From Subtercola boreus (GTDB lineage Bacteria; Actinomycetota; Actinomycetes; Actinomycetales; Microbacteriaceae): a DNA stretch of 63,755 nt. The DNA is taken from positions 1-63,755 of the forward strand of contig NZ_NBXA01000053.1 in assembly GCF_003399625.1 (NCBI RefSeq). Direction: 5' to 3'. Each line of letters begins with the position of its first letter. Positions within the stretch are counted from its first letter, which is position 1. Of the stretch, positions 8,056 through 16,060 are shown in pieces. The notes under the pieces are model-generated. The model was not told the DNA's origin. It did no database searches and was given only the letters and a program-made list of their open reading frames with translations. The position numbers and the translations under genes are program-made.

Positions 8056-9492
8056 ATGAGCAGACCGTCAGTTCGAGGCACGAACGCCGACACGGGGGAG
8101 CGCGTGCTGATTCTTTCGGCCGGAGTGGGTGCTGGGCACAATAGCGCTGCCGCGGCGTTGCAGCAGGCGTGCATCGGCCGTACCGACATCGTCGAGGTGC
8201 AGGTCATCGATGTTCTGCACCTGAGCAGCGCGCTCTACCGGGATGTGCTGGGCAAGGGGTACTTCGTTCTCGTCGAGGAGGTGCCATGGCTGGTCGAGTG
8301 GGGCTACGACGCCAGCGACCCTCCTTTTCGGCGACGCGGACCGATCGACCCCTGGACACGCGCGAACGCCCATCCTGTAGTTGATGCGATCAAGAGGTTC
8401 CGGCCGACGGCGATCATCTGCACGCACTTCCTGCCGGCCCAGCTGGTGGCCACGCTGGTGATCCGTGGTGTGATCCATGCCAAGACCGCCGTCGTGACGA
8501 CGGACTACGACTTCCAGGGACTCTGGCTGACCGGTGCGTTCCATGCTCTTTTCGTGGCGCGCGAAGAGGGAAGGGTGGAGGTGACAGCGCTCGGCTTACC
8601 GCAGGACCGTGTCGTGGCCTCCGGGATACCCATTGCCGAACAGCCTGCCTTCGAGCGAACGAGCGAAACCTCAGAGCTTCCGAAGCTGCTGATATCCGCG
8701 GGGGCGACCGGTGGCGACTACGCCGTCGCGGTCGTGCGGCAGACGCTGCACATGCGCTCCCCGTTCACGGCCACGGTCGTGTGCGGGCGAAACGACGCCC
8801 TGAGGGGGCGGATCGAGGAATTGGTTGCTCCGGTCGGTGACCGTTACCGCGTGCTCGGCCTCACCGCGGAGATGCCGCGGTTGCTGCGCGAGTCGGATCT
8901 GTTCGTCGGCAAACCGGGTGGGCTGTCGGCATCGGAGTGCATGGCTGCTGGTCTGCCCATGGTGTTGGTGAACCCCATCCCGGGCCAGGAAGTTCGAAAC
9001 GGCGACTACCTGATGGAACAGGGCGCAGCGGTGCGCTGCAATACGGCTGCCACGGTCGGGTGGAAGATCGACGAGGTGCTGCAGAATCCGGAGCGCCTGC
9101 TGCGAATGCAGGCCGCAGCTCGAAGAACCGGCCGGCCGCACGCCGCGGCTGTCGTGCTGAGCAGTCTCATCGATGGCCCGTCGCGGCCGCTGGTCGTGAC
9201 CCGTGCAGCACAGAAGACCATCTTCGACGCGAGCGAGAAACACCTCGTTGCGAGCGATCTGACAGGGAGCGGCAGACTCGCGCGGCTGGTCGACGCCTCA
9301 GAGGGCAGTACGGTCGCCGTTCTGCGAGCCGACGAGCTCGGCGATCTCGAGACACAGTACGGTGCCTCGGGTGCTGGTCTGACGCTGCGCCGCGAAGGTT
9401 CGCCTCTGTCGTTCCGCTGGGATGCACGGCGGGTGATCCGGGCCGTTCTCCGAAACGATGATGCTCTACACGTGCGAGTCGAAGGCATCTGA
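8056..9492 (+). CDS. MGDG synthase-type glycosyltransferase (GT28-like)
   Basis: The 478-residue protein has the N-terminal MGDG-synthase domain signature (ILSAGVGAGHNSAAAAL) and a C-terminal nucleotide-sugar binding domain with MPRLLRESDLFVGKPGGLSASE and AAGLPMVLVNPIPGQE. Such GT-B enzymes transfer sugars to diacylglycerol or related lipids at the cytoplasmic membrane face. An extra C-terminal part of about 100 residues (from about 375) does not look like the glycosyltransferase fold. I chose the ATG at 8056, which has a weak ribosome site. The 3' end overlaps the convergent GH3 gene by 27 bp. Acceptor and sugar are unknown. Confidence 0.8.
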   Translation: MSRPSVRGTNADTGERVLILSAGVGAGHNSAAAALQQACIGRTDIVEVQVIDVLHLSSALYRDVLGKGYFVLVEEVPWLVEWGYDASDPPFRRRGPIDPWTRANAHPVVDAIKRFRPTAIICTHFLPAQLVATLVIRGVIHAKTAVVTTDYDFQGLWLTGAFHALFVAREEGRVEVTALGLPQDRVVASGIPIAEQPAFERTSETSELPKLLISAGATGGDYAVAVVRQTLHMRSPFTATVVCGRNDALRGRIEELVAPVGDRYRVLGLTAEMPRLLRESDLFVGKPGGLSASECMAAGLPMVLVNPIPGQEVRNGDYLMEQGAAVRCNTAATVGWKIDEVLQNPERLLRMQAAARRTGRPHAAAVVLSSLIDGPSRPLVVTRAAQKTIFDASEKHLVASDLTGSGRLARLVDASEGSTVAVLRADELGDLETQYGASGAGLTLRREGSPLSFRWDARRVIRAVLRNDDALHVRVEGI

Positions 9493-11637
9493 GTCTGGTC
9501 GCAGCGGGCGCGCGCCCTCCCAGCTGGCTGGGCTCTGCTGGGCGGCGAGCACGGCCCAGTGTCCGGCGCGGGGTGTCCAACGGCGGGTGACCGGATCGCG
9601 TTGCATCGTGGGCCCCGCATCCAGCGTCACCCGTACCGAGGTCTCCTCGCCAGCCTGCAGTCGTACCTTCTGGAAGCCCAGAAGCTGGGACGTCGGCCTG
9701 CGAAGAGAGAGGTCTGCGGCATAGACCTGAATGACGGTCGAGCCCTCACGAGAACCTGTGTTCGTCACACGCACAGCTGCGCTGCCTCCCGAGCTGCTGA
9801 TGCTGTGGCTGAGCAGACGGTGTTCGAAGGTGGTGTACCCGAGTCCGAAACCGAACGGGAACGCGGGCGGGTGCCCTTCAGAGTCGAGCCTCCGCTGACC
9901 CCATGAGTCGTCGTACACGACCGACTTCGCCGATCGGTCGAAGGGTGGCAGATGAGAGGCATCCGTGGGGAGGAGGAAGGGCAGCCGCCCGCCAGGCTCC
10001 GCGCTTCCGCACAGCACGTCCGCGAGGGCGCGGCCACCTTCCATTCCGCCGTACCACGCGACGAGGAGCGCAGGAACGCGGTTTCGCCACGATTCTGTGA
10101 GGATCGCGCTACCGCCGACCATCACGACGATGATGCGAGGGTTCGCTGCGGCGACCACGGTGATGAGGCGCACATCCGACGGTCGCAGCTCGAGTGAGGC
10201 ACGATCGCCGCCACGGACGAACCGCGACACAAGGTGCGCCACACCTGTCACCAACGCGCGGAGGGCGCCCGCCGCGAAGACTCCGCCGAGCACACCGACA
10301 TCGACGCCACCTGTTACGATCGACTCGCCCTCATCGTGCTGGTCGAGTCCCACGACGACGATGACCGTCTCTGCAGTAGCGGCCGCCTTGATGGCCGCGC
10401 GCTCGTTGTCACCGGAGGTGAGAGTGATCCGCACTCCGGGAAGCGCCTCACGCAGCCCCTTCAGCGGCGAGACCGTCGACGGCGGGCGAACGCGGGACGA
10501 ACCGTTATCGCCGAGATTCGCCCTGTCAGCGAGCCGACCGATCATCGCAATGTGTCTGGTCTCAGCTGGCAACGGCAGCAGTGGCGCGGCCCCGATGGTG
10601 TCGTTCTTCAGCATCACGATCGATTCCTGGGCGACCTTCCGGGCGAGCGCCCGGTGAGAGCCGGAGGCGATCACGGCGGCACCCGGCTCGGCCGATTCGC
10701 GGGTCGCCGCATGCAACACGGTGGTGCGGAGGATCTGGGCCGCGGACTGCAGCACCGTCGCGCGGCCCAGGACACCGTCCCGGAGTGCCAGCGGCAGAGC
10801 ACGGGCACGAAGCAGCCGCAACGGCATCTCCACATCCATCCCCGCCTGCAGACTCGTCACCGGATCATGGGTACCGAACACCCAATCGCTCGTCACAAAT
10901 CCCCGGAAGCCCCACTCATCGCGCAGCACATCGGTGAGCAACGCCCGGTTGATATCCATGTACTCGCCCCGCACCCGGTTGTAGGCACTCATCACAGAGT
11001 CGGCACCCGCGTCGATGACGGCCTTGAAATGCGGCAGGTACACCTCATGCAGGGCAGCCTCGTCAACTGCAACATCGACCTCGAAGCGTTCGTTCTCCAT
11101 CGAATTGAGCGCGAAATGCTTCACGCACGCCATCACGTTCACACGAACGCCTCGCGTCAAAGCCGACCCCATCCGGCCGGTGAGAACCGGGTCTTCCCCG
11201 TAACACTCCTGCGCCCGGCCCCACGCGGGGTGCCTGAGGAGGTTCACGCAGACCGAAGCGGAATAGTTCGCGCCCCTCGCCCTCGTCTCCAGGCCGATCG
11301 CGAGACCGACCCGCTCCTCAAGGAGAGGATCCCACGTCGCAGCTCGCGCCATCGTCACAGGGAAGGCGGTGCAGGAGCCGATGACGACACCGCGAGCACC
11401 GTCACTGAACCGTATGCCGGGAATGCCGAGCCGGGACACCGCCCCGGCCACGAACGGCCGCCGGCCGTGCAACAGGGGGATGAGCGCCAGCAGGCGCCGG
11501 GGAGAATCACCGTCGAGCAGCCCGAGTATCTCAGCGACCGTCATCCGGTCGATCAGCCGGGCTGCTGCCTCATCCGCGTTGAGCTCGCCCACCCGCACCG
11601 CCCGCACGGCGTCACCGTAGGCGCCGCTCTCGCACAT
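9466..11637 (-). CDS. Glycoside hydrolase family 3 beta-glucosidase
   Basis: The 723-residue enzyme has the two-domain GH3 layout. The N-terminal barrel carries GVRVNVMACVKHFALNS (Lys-His substrate motif) and the nucleophile Asp in GFVTSDWVFG. An alpha/beta sandwich follows, then a C-terminal fibronectin III-like domain (GLGYTTFEHRL onward). There is no signal peptide, so it likely acts in the cytosol on imported beta-glucosides. The ATG at 11637 has AGAGGGG upstream. It lies 65 bp downstream of a tiny acidic-protein gene in the same direction, and both lie behind DevR-type site J. Substrate specificity cannot be read from the sequence. Confidence 0.88.
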   Translation of the reverse strand: MCESGAYGDAVRAVRVGELNADEAAARLIDRMTVAEILGLLDGDSPRRLLALIPLLHGRRPFVAGAVSRLGIPGIRFSDGARGVVIGSCTAFPVTMARAATWDPLLEERVGLAIGLETRARGANYSASVCVNLLRHPAWGRAQECYGEDPVLTGRMGSALTRGVRVNVMACVKHFALNSMENERFEVDVAVDEAALHEVYLPHFKAVIDAGADSVMSAYNRVRGEYMDINRALLTDVLRDEWGFRGFVTSDWVFGTHDPVTSLQAGMDVEMPLRLLRARALPLALRDGVLGRATVLQSAAQILRTTVLHAATRESAEPGAAVIASGSHRALARKVAQESIVMLKNDTIGAAPLLPLPAETRHIAMIGRLADRANLGDNGSSRVRPPSTVSPLKGLREALPGVRITLTSGDNERAAIKAAATAETVIVVVGLDQHDEGESIVTGGVDVGVLGGVFAAGALRALVTGVAHLVSRFVRGGDRASLELRPSDVRLITVVAAANPRIIVVMVGGSAILTESWRNRVPALLVAWYGGMEGGRALADVLCGSAEPGGRLPFLLPTDASHLPPFDRSAKSVVYDDSWGQRRLDSEGHPPAFPFGFGLGYTTFEHRLLSHSISSSGGSAAVRVTNTGSREGSTVIQVYAADLSLRRPTSQLLGFQKVRLQAGEETSVRVTLDAGPTMQRDPVTRRWTPRAGHWAVLAAQQSPASWEGARPLRPDSDAFDSHV

Positions 11638-11702
11638 CCACGTACCCCTCTACGAAAATGGTGTCGGTGGTGGGCTGGCGATCGCGGCAGAGAAGTGTGC
11701 TG

Positions 11703-11861
11703 TCACGGGGCGGGCGCTGGCCCGTCGGAGGGGGAGGCGTCGGGAATGGGTAGCAGACCCTGTTCTTCGAGGGAAGTGTTGACGATCTGTTCCTCGAGAA
11801 TGTCTTCAGCAGTTTCGATGCGATCGCTTTCGGATCCGTCGTCTCGGGTAGGAGGTTTCAT
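11703..11861 (-). CDS. Tiny acidic protein, paralogue of the gene at 46023
   Basis: A 52-residue frame starts at ATG 11861 and ends TGA at 11703. The product contains DRIETAEDILEEQIVN and ends GLLPIPDASPSDGPAPAP. The product of 46023-46187 contains DRIETAEDTVEEKIAD and ends GLLPLPDAAPSAGPAPAP. The spacing of the shared blocks is conserved over the whole length, which is strong evidence that both are genuine genes. The protein is acidic with a Pro/Ala tail and no membrane segment. It precedes the GH3 gene. I recognise no described family. Confidence 0.7.
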   Translation of the reverse strand: MKPPTRDDGSESDRIETAEDILEEQIVNTSLEEQGLLPIPDASPSDGPAPAP

Positions 11862-12082
11862 TGTGGAGATCCTGTCTTATGTGTTTCGCGGTGGTGACCT
11901 GCAGAGGCCGTAACGAGGGATGCTTCGGCTGACGCCAGCTGTGGGATCGCTTTGGCTTCGGTAGCCGAACCGGTCGGTTCGAGGGAGATTGTCAGTGCAC
12001 ATCTCGTTTCGTTCGGGAAAGCTGTGCAGAACTTTTCTGTTGATTACGTCGCAACTCTGACCGAAGAATCGTTCGTGCTGCA

Positions 12083-12096
12083 GTGCCGTTGGTCCC
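12083..12096 (-). promoter_or_regulatory. DevR/DosR-type box (site J)
   Basis: On the minus strand this reads GGGACCAACGGCAC inside TTCGGGACCAACGGCACTG. That 19-mer is also found exactly at site K (21759-21777) before the SDR gene. It lies about 220 bp before the tiny acidic protein/GH3 operon. Confidence 0.6.
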
Positions 12097-12101
12097 GAAC
12101 A

Positions 12102-12116
12102 GTCCCGGATCGGGAC
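12102..12116. promoter_or_regulatory. Palindrome adjacent to site J
   Basis: GTCCCG-GAT-CGGGAC is a perfect 6-bp inverted repeat six bases from site J. It reuses the GGGAC half-site in the reverse arrangement. It may be an accessory DevR site or another operator. Confidence 0.4.
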
Positions 12117-12121
12117 GCGCG

Positions 12122-12526
12122 TTACCAGCTATAGATGCGGGGGATGATCTGGTCGCGGCGTAATTCGTCAGGTCCGGGGAAGACGATCACGATGGGTACC
12201 CCGTCAGGTCCTGGTCCTTCGACGATGTCGAAACCGTCGATGGTCTGCGCGGTGACGTGGTCCGAAAGCTCTCGAAGGATCCCTTCACATCTGCGGAGGT
12301 CTTCGAGGGTGTCTGAGCTCCAGATGAGGTACTGAATGCCGATCGAGCCGAGTGCGTGCTCGGTGCGGTTCCCGCGGTCCCGCAGGTAGAGCTGGTAGTC
12401 GCCCGGACCGACAAGAAGCGCAGCTGAGGTGTCGCGGGTGGTGACGGATGCTTGAAGCAGCTTGGTATAGAAGTCTATGGATCGGTCGAGGTTCGTGACG
12501 AACATCACCGCCGAGGACAGACGCAT
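12122..12526 (-). CDS. VOC (glyoxalase/bleomycin-resistance fold) protein
   Basis: The 134-residue protein has paired beta-alpha-beta-beta-beta modules: MRLSSAVMFVTNLDRSIDFYTKLL, then GIQYLIWSSDTLEDLRRCEGIL. The C-terminal VIVFPGPDE is the usual last strand, although the metal-binding His/Glu residues of true glyoxalase I are not all evident. It could be a dioxygenase, isomerase or drug-binding protein. It starts 12 bp after the upstream universal stress protein stop, so the two form an operon behind DevR-type site L. Confidence 0.75.
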   Translation of the reverse strand: MRLSSAVMFVTNLDRSIDFYTKLLQASVTTRDTSAALLVGPGDYQLYLRDRGNRTEHALGSIGIQYLIWSSDTLEDLRRCEGILRELSDHVTAQTIDGFDIVEGPGPDGVPIVIVFPGPDELRRDQIIPRIYSW

Positions 12527-12538
12527 CGACGGCGCTGT

Positions 12539-13123
12539 CTAGCGGTCGTCGTGCATGATGAGTACGGGGCAGTGCGCGTGCTCGGCGCAGGCTGTGCTGA
12601 CAGAGCCGAGGAGCAGGCCGGCGAACCCGCCGTGGCCGCGGCTGCCGACGACGAGCATCTCCGCTCCGCGGCTCTCATCGATGAGGATCTCCGCCGGGTA
12701 CCCCTGCCGAATCGTCTGGGTAAACCACGCCGGGGCTGACCCGTCGAAGACCTGGTCCACGGCGTCGGCCATGATCTGCTCGGCGTCGGCCCGGGGAGAC
12801 CAGTCGGAGAACCCGTAGCTGCCGAATGCGCTGGGGTTGTGCCAGACGACTACGCCCTGCACGCTCGCGTTCGCTCCGGTCGCAACGAGTATCCCGCGTC
12901 GCAGCGCATCGAGGGATTCTGCGGAACCGTCGAGCCCGACGACAACGCGGGTGGTTCGCGGATGCGCTGCCGGGGTACCGAATTCTGTTGAGGGCGCCCG
13001 GTCGTAGTCGTCGGTTGCGACACCGGTGCCGTCGACGCCGAATCGGGAGACCCTGCTGTCGGATATCTCATCGGCCGGAAGGCCGGTTTCGTTATGCGTG
13101 TCGTGCGTGGTTGGGGTGGTCAT
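12539..13123 (-). CDS. Universal stress protein, single UspA domain
   Basis: The 194-residue protein has a 57-residue disordered N-terminal extension, then RVVVGLDGSAESLDALRRG. An intact ATP-binding signature (GSRGHGGFAGLLLGS) and HCPVLIMHDDR follow. It is close in layout to the USP at 4509. I chose the ATG at 13123 rather than the tandem ATGs at 13186 because DevR-type site L (13160-13173) lies between them and should be upstream of the transcript. First gene of a USP-VOC operon. Confidence 0.88.
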   Translation of the reverse strand: MTTPTTHDTHNETGLPADEISDSRVSRFGVDGTGVATDDYDRAPSTEFGTPAAHPRTTRVVVGLDGSAESLDALRRGILVATGANASVQGVVVWHNPSAFGSYGFSDWSPRADAEQIMADAVDQVFDGSAPAWFTQTIRQGYPAEILIDESRGAEMLVVGSRGHGGFAGLLLGSVSTACAEHAHCPVLIMHDDR

Positions 13124-13159
13124 GACGTCAGGTTCGCAGGCGAACGTACCGCCCGGACA

Positions 13160-13173
13160 GGGCCGAAGGTCAC
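13160..13173 (-). promoter_or_regulatory. DevR/DosR-type box (site L)
   Basis: The minus strand reads GTGACCTTCGGCCC. It ends 37 bp before the ATG at 13123. If the box is centred near -41 as in DosR promoters, the message would be nearly leaderless. Confidence 0.55.
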
Positions 13174-13364
13174 TACCTTTCATCATCGGGGGAGATCGTG
13201 GCGGGGGTTCCGCAAAGTGTGCACCTGCTGGAGGCGGGAGGAGTATCCGTCACCATTGGCGACGGTTTTGAACCGGGTGTGCAGCCGACCTCACCGGAGA
13301 GCCTGGCGAGCATGCGCTCGTGGGGAGAACGCCAGCAAATCACGAGTTGTATCGTGCTGTTCTG

Positions 13365-13820
13365 TCAGGCGGGGTGGATGATGAGGCGGAGCTCGTGTTC
13401 GAATTTTCGTCCTCGGATTTCAGTGGGGGTGATGCGTACGTAGACGAATTCTTCTGTAGGAATCCAGCGCGGAAGAAACTCGTCTGCGTCTGATCCGGGC
13501 GGGGCGTCGGGTCCGATGATCGCGGCGGCGCCTTTGACGGTGACGCTCCAGGCGCCGTTCTCGATTTGAGCGTCGACTTCGAGCACCACCGTGTTGTTGA
13601 TGAGCAAGTCACGGAGCTTCGTTCCGTGTGCGGTTCGGAAGATGATCGAGGCGCCGTCGGCGGTGTAGTTGACGGGAAAGATCTCGGGTTGGTTGTCGAT
13701 ACTCACCCCGAGTCGGCCGAGCGTGGTTGTGTTGAGGAGTTTCCAGCAATGTTCGGCTGAAAGTTCGGTGACGGGGCCTTGCGGCGACCACTCTTCAATG
13801 TCCTCTGTTGACGCGCTCAA
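13365..13820 (-). CDS. Pyridoxamine 5'-phosphate oxidase-like flavin-binding protein
   Basis: The 151-residue protein has the split-barrel fold pattern: LGRLGVSIDNQPEIFPVNY, IIFRTAHGTKLRDL and WSVTVKGAAAIIG. This matches the Pyridox_ox_2 (FMN/F420 split-barrel) family, several members of which are DosR-induced in mycobacteria. The likely start is TTG at 13820, which overlaps the TGA of the upstream dehydrogenase by 4 nt and is preceded by GGAAGAAGAG. It is the last gene of the pnt-adh operon. The real substrate is unknown. Confidence 0.8.
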   Translation of the reverse strand: MSASTEDIEEWSPQGPVTELSAEHCWKLLNTTTLGRLGVSIDNQPEIFPVNYTADGASIIFRTAHGTKLRDLLINNTVVLEVDAQIENGAWSVTVKGAAAIIGPDAPPGSDADEFLPRWIPTEEFVYVRITPTEIRGRKFEHELRLIIHPA

Positions 13821-14896
13821 CTGTTCTCTTCTTCCGTCGAATCGGGGTGCACGATGATCTTCACGGCGGTTTCTTTGTGGTTGATGAGGGTGTCGAATCC
13901 TTCGTCGATCAACCGGTCCAGGGGGATCTTCGCCGTGATGAAGGGGGCCAGGTTCACCTTGCCCTCTTGCACGAGTGTGATGGTGGCCGGGTGATCGTTG
14001 CAGTACGCGATTGTGCCCCGGAGGTCGATCTCCTTGAGCACGAGTTTCTGCATGTCGATGGTGGCCGGTTGCGACCAGATCGAGACGTTCACAATGACGC
14101 CGGCCGGGCGTACCGCGTCGAAGAGCTGGGTGAGGACGGCGTTGATGCTCGAGCATTCGAAAGCCACATCGGCCCCGACTCCGTCAGTGAGTTCGAGCAC
14201 GCGTGCCACGATGTCGTCTGTGGTGGGGTCGAGTACGTGATCTGCGACGCCGGTCGATACCGCTTTCGCCTTTCGTGCTGCGCTCGGCTCGGAGATGATG
14301 ACCGTCAGGCCCTCGGCTTTGAGTACCGCGGCCAGCAGCAATCCAATGGGTCCAGCGCCCCCGACGAGAGCGATGTCGCCTGATTTCGCGCCGCTGCGCA
14401 CGAAGGCATGGTGGCCGACAGACAGCGGCTCGATAAGGGCCGCCTGGTCGAGGGGAATCTCGCCGATGGGATGAACCCAGCGTCGTTCGACCACGATCTT
14501 TTCGCTGAGTCCGCCGCCGCCGCCGGCCAGGCCGATGAAGCCCATCTTCGTGCAGAGGTTGTAGTTGCCTGCCTTGCACGGTGCGCACTCTCCACACACG
14601 AAGTAGGGCTCGACGACGACGTTCTCGCCGACGGTCAGGTCGGTCACTCCGTCACCGAGTGCGGTGATCGTTCCCGAGAATTCGTGGCCCATGGTCACGG
14701 GTTCGGTCTCGTGTGTCAGCGGGTGCGGGTGTCCGGTCGGAGGGATGAAGATCGGCCCTTCGAGGTATTCGTGCAGGTCGGTGCCGCAGATGCCGCACCA
14801 GGCGATGTCGATTGCGACCGCGCCGGGCCGCAGCTCGGGTTCAGAGATGTCGTCGATGCGGATGTCGCCTCGCCCGTGAAATCGTGCTGCCTTCAT
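13817..14896 (-). CDS. Zinc-dependent medium-chain dehydrogenase, (R,R)-butanediol dehydrogenase-like
   Basis: The 359-residue enzyme shows the catalytic zinc ligands (GICGTDLHE; GHEFSG) and a structural zinc loop CGECAPCKAGNYNLC. The Rossmann motif is GGAGPIGLLLAAVLKAEG. The sequence style is that of 2,3-butanediol/sorbitol-type dehydrogenases, which would reduce acetoin or diacetyl with NADH. It sits in an operon with pntAaAbB and adhP, so a role in disposing of reductant is likely. The exact substrate is not determinable from sequence. Confidence 0.82.
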   Translation of the reverse strand: MKAARFHGRGDIRIDDISEPELRPGAVAIDIAWCGICGTDLHEYLEGPIFIPPTGHPHPLTHETEPVTMGHEFSGTITALGDGVTDLTVGENVVVEPYFVCGECAPCKAGNYNLCTKMGFIGLAGGGGGLSEKIVVERRWVHPIGEIPLDQAALIEPLSVGHHAFVRSGAKSGDIALVGGAGPIGLLLAAVLKAEGLTVIISEPSAARKAKAVSTGVADHVLDPTTDDIVARVLELTDGVGADVAFECSSINAVLTQLFDAVRPAGVIVNVSIWSQPATIDMQKLVLKEIDLRGTIAYCNDHPATITLVQEGKVNLAPFITAKIPLDRLIDEGFDTLINHKETAVKIIVHPDSTEEENS

Positions 14897-14964
14897 GAGA
14901 GTGTTCGCCGTTCTGTTGTTCTGTCGATTGCGTGCGGAGTCTGAGCTTGTGTAGTGGCTGGTGT

Positions 14965-15999
14965 TTACGCCACCGGTACCGGTGCGTGAACGAGGTCGAA
15001 CACGAGCCGGGCCGTCACGCCTCCGGTGAGAACTTCAGCCATAGCGGCGTTGACGTCGTCGAGCTGTCGGGGTTCGGCCACGACCCTTGTTCGTCCGTCG
15101 AGGTGCAGGGCGAAGACTTCTGCGAGGTCTTGGCGGGTACCGACGATGGATCCGATGATCGAGATGCCCTGCAGCACCGTTTCGAAGATCGGGATCTGCA
15201 TCACGCCGGCTGCGGGCATGCTCACGCAGATCAGGCGTCCGCCGCGTCGAAGAGAGGCGAAGGCCTGCTCGAAGACCTTCTGCGAGGGGGCGAGCACGAG
15301 TGCGACGTCGAGACCACCGAGTTTTGTGAGCTCCGCGACAGGGTCTGAGATGGCTGCGTTGACGACATGGGTGGCTCCGAGTTCGGTTGCGAGGTCGAGC
15401 TTGGGCTTCTCGATGTCGATAGCGACGACAGTTCCGCCCATGATCTGGCCGTACTGCACCGCCAGGTGGCCGAGGCCACCGATGCCGAAAACGCCGACGA
15501 GCTCGCTCGGGTTGATGTGGGCGACTTTCAGCGCTTTGTAGGTGGTCAGGCCGGCGCAGCTGAGGGGGGAAGCGTCGATCGAACTGATGCCGTCGGGTAC
15601 CGGAACGACGTACTTCGCGCTGGCGACCGCGTATTCCGCGAACGCTCCGTCGATGGAGTACCCGCTGTTCTGCTGCTTCTCGCAGAGTGTTTCGCGGCCA
15701 TCGATGCAGTACCGGCATTCCCCGCACGCGGATCCGAGCCAGGCGATGGCGACACGCTCACCGACGGTGCGGTCGGTGACCTGTGACCCGAGTTTCTCGA
15801 TGATACCGATGCCTTCGTGGCCGGGCACGAGGGGGAGGCTCGGCTTCACGGGCCAGTCACCGTGGGCGGCGTGAATGTCGGTGTGGCAGAGGCCGCACGT
15901 CTCCATGCGAATGAGCACCTGGTCTGTGGCAGGTTCGGGAATGTCCCGCTCCTGAATCTCAAGCGGTGCGCCGAACGAGGTGACTACTGCTGCCTTCAT
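14965..15999 (-). CDS. adhP: Alcohol dehydrogenase, AdhP-type, zinc-dependent
   Basis: The 344-residue protein matches the bacterial AdhP/yeast ADH1 class. It has catalytic zinc ligands in CGLCHTDIHAAHGDW and PGHEGIG, and a structural zinc loop CGECRYCIDGRETLC. It also has the distinctive NSGYSIDGAFAEYAVA and the NAD motif GIGGLGHLAVQYGQ. It probably interconverts ethanol and acetaldehyde. It lies 61 bp downstream of pntB in the same direction, and the whole run pntAa to 13365 appears co-transcribed from the region holding DevR-type sites A and B. Confidence 0.88.
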   Translation of the reverse strand: MKAAVVTSFGAPLEIQERDIPEPATDQVLIRMETCGLCHTDIHAAHGDWPVKPSLPLVPGHEGIGIIEKLGSQVTDRTVGERVAIAWLGSACGECRYCIDGRETLCEKQQNSGYSIDGAFAEYAVASAKYVVPVPDGISSIDASPLSCAGLTTYKALKVAHINPSELVGVFGIGGLGHLAVQYGQIMGGTVVAIDIEKPKLDLATELGATHVVNAAISDPVAELTKLGGLDVALVLAPSQKVFEQAFASLRRGGRLICVSMPAAGVMQIPIFETVLQGISIIGSIVGTRQDLAEVFALHLDGRTRVVAEPRQLDDVNAAMAEVLTGGVTARLVFDLVHAPVPVA

Positions 16000-16060
16000 G
16001 ATGTTCCTTCTGTGTGAGTCGGTGGTCGATTGTTCTGGTGAGGGATGTCCGCATCAGCTG

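Noticed and set aside
10234-11913. 559-codon plus-strand open frame
   Set aside because: It is antisense to the GH3 gene, Arg/His/Pro-rich, without family motifs. The minus-strand product has full GH3 landmarks.
13124-13186. Longer N-terminus for the USP at 12539 starting at tandem ATGs (13186)
   Set aside because: DevR-type site L would then lie inside the coding region, and the extra residues (Cys/Pro-rich) have no USP similarity.
13198-13364. Possible small plus-strand gene starting GTG after the USP promoter
   Set aside because: The frame runs into the antisense of the PNPOx-like gene, there is no ribosome site, and the peptide matches nothing I know. It could be a relic, but support is too thin.
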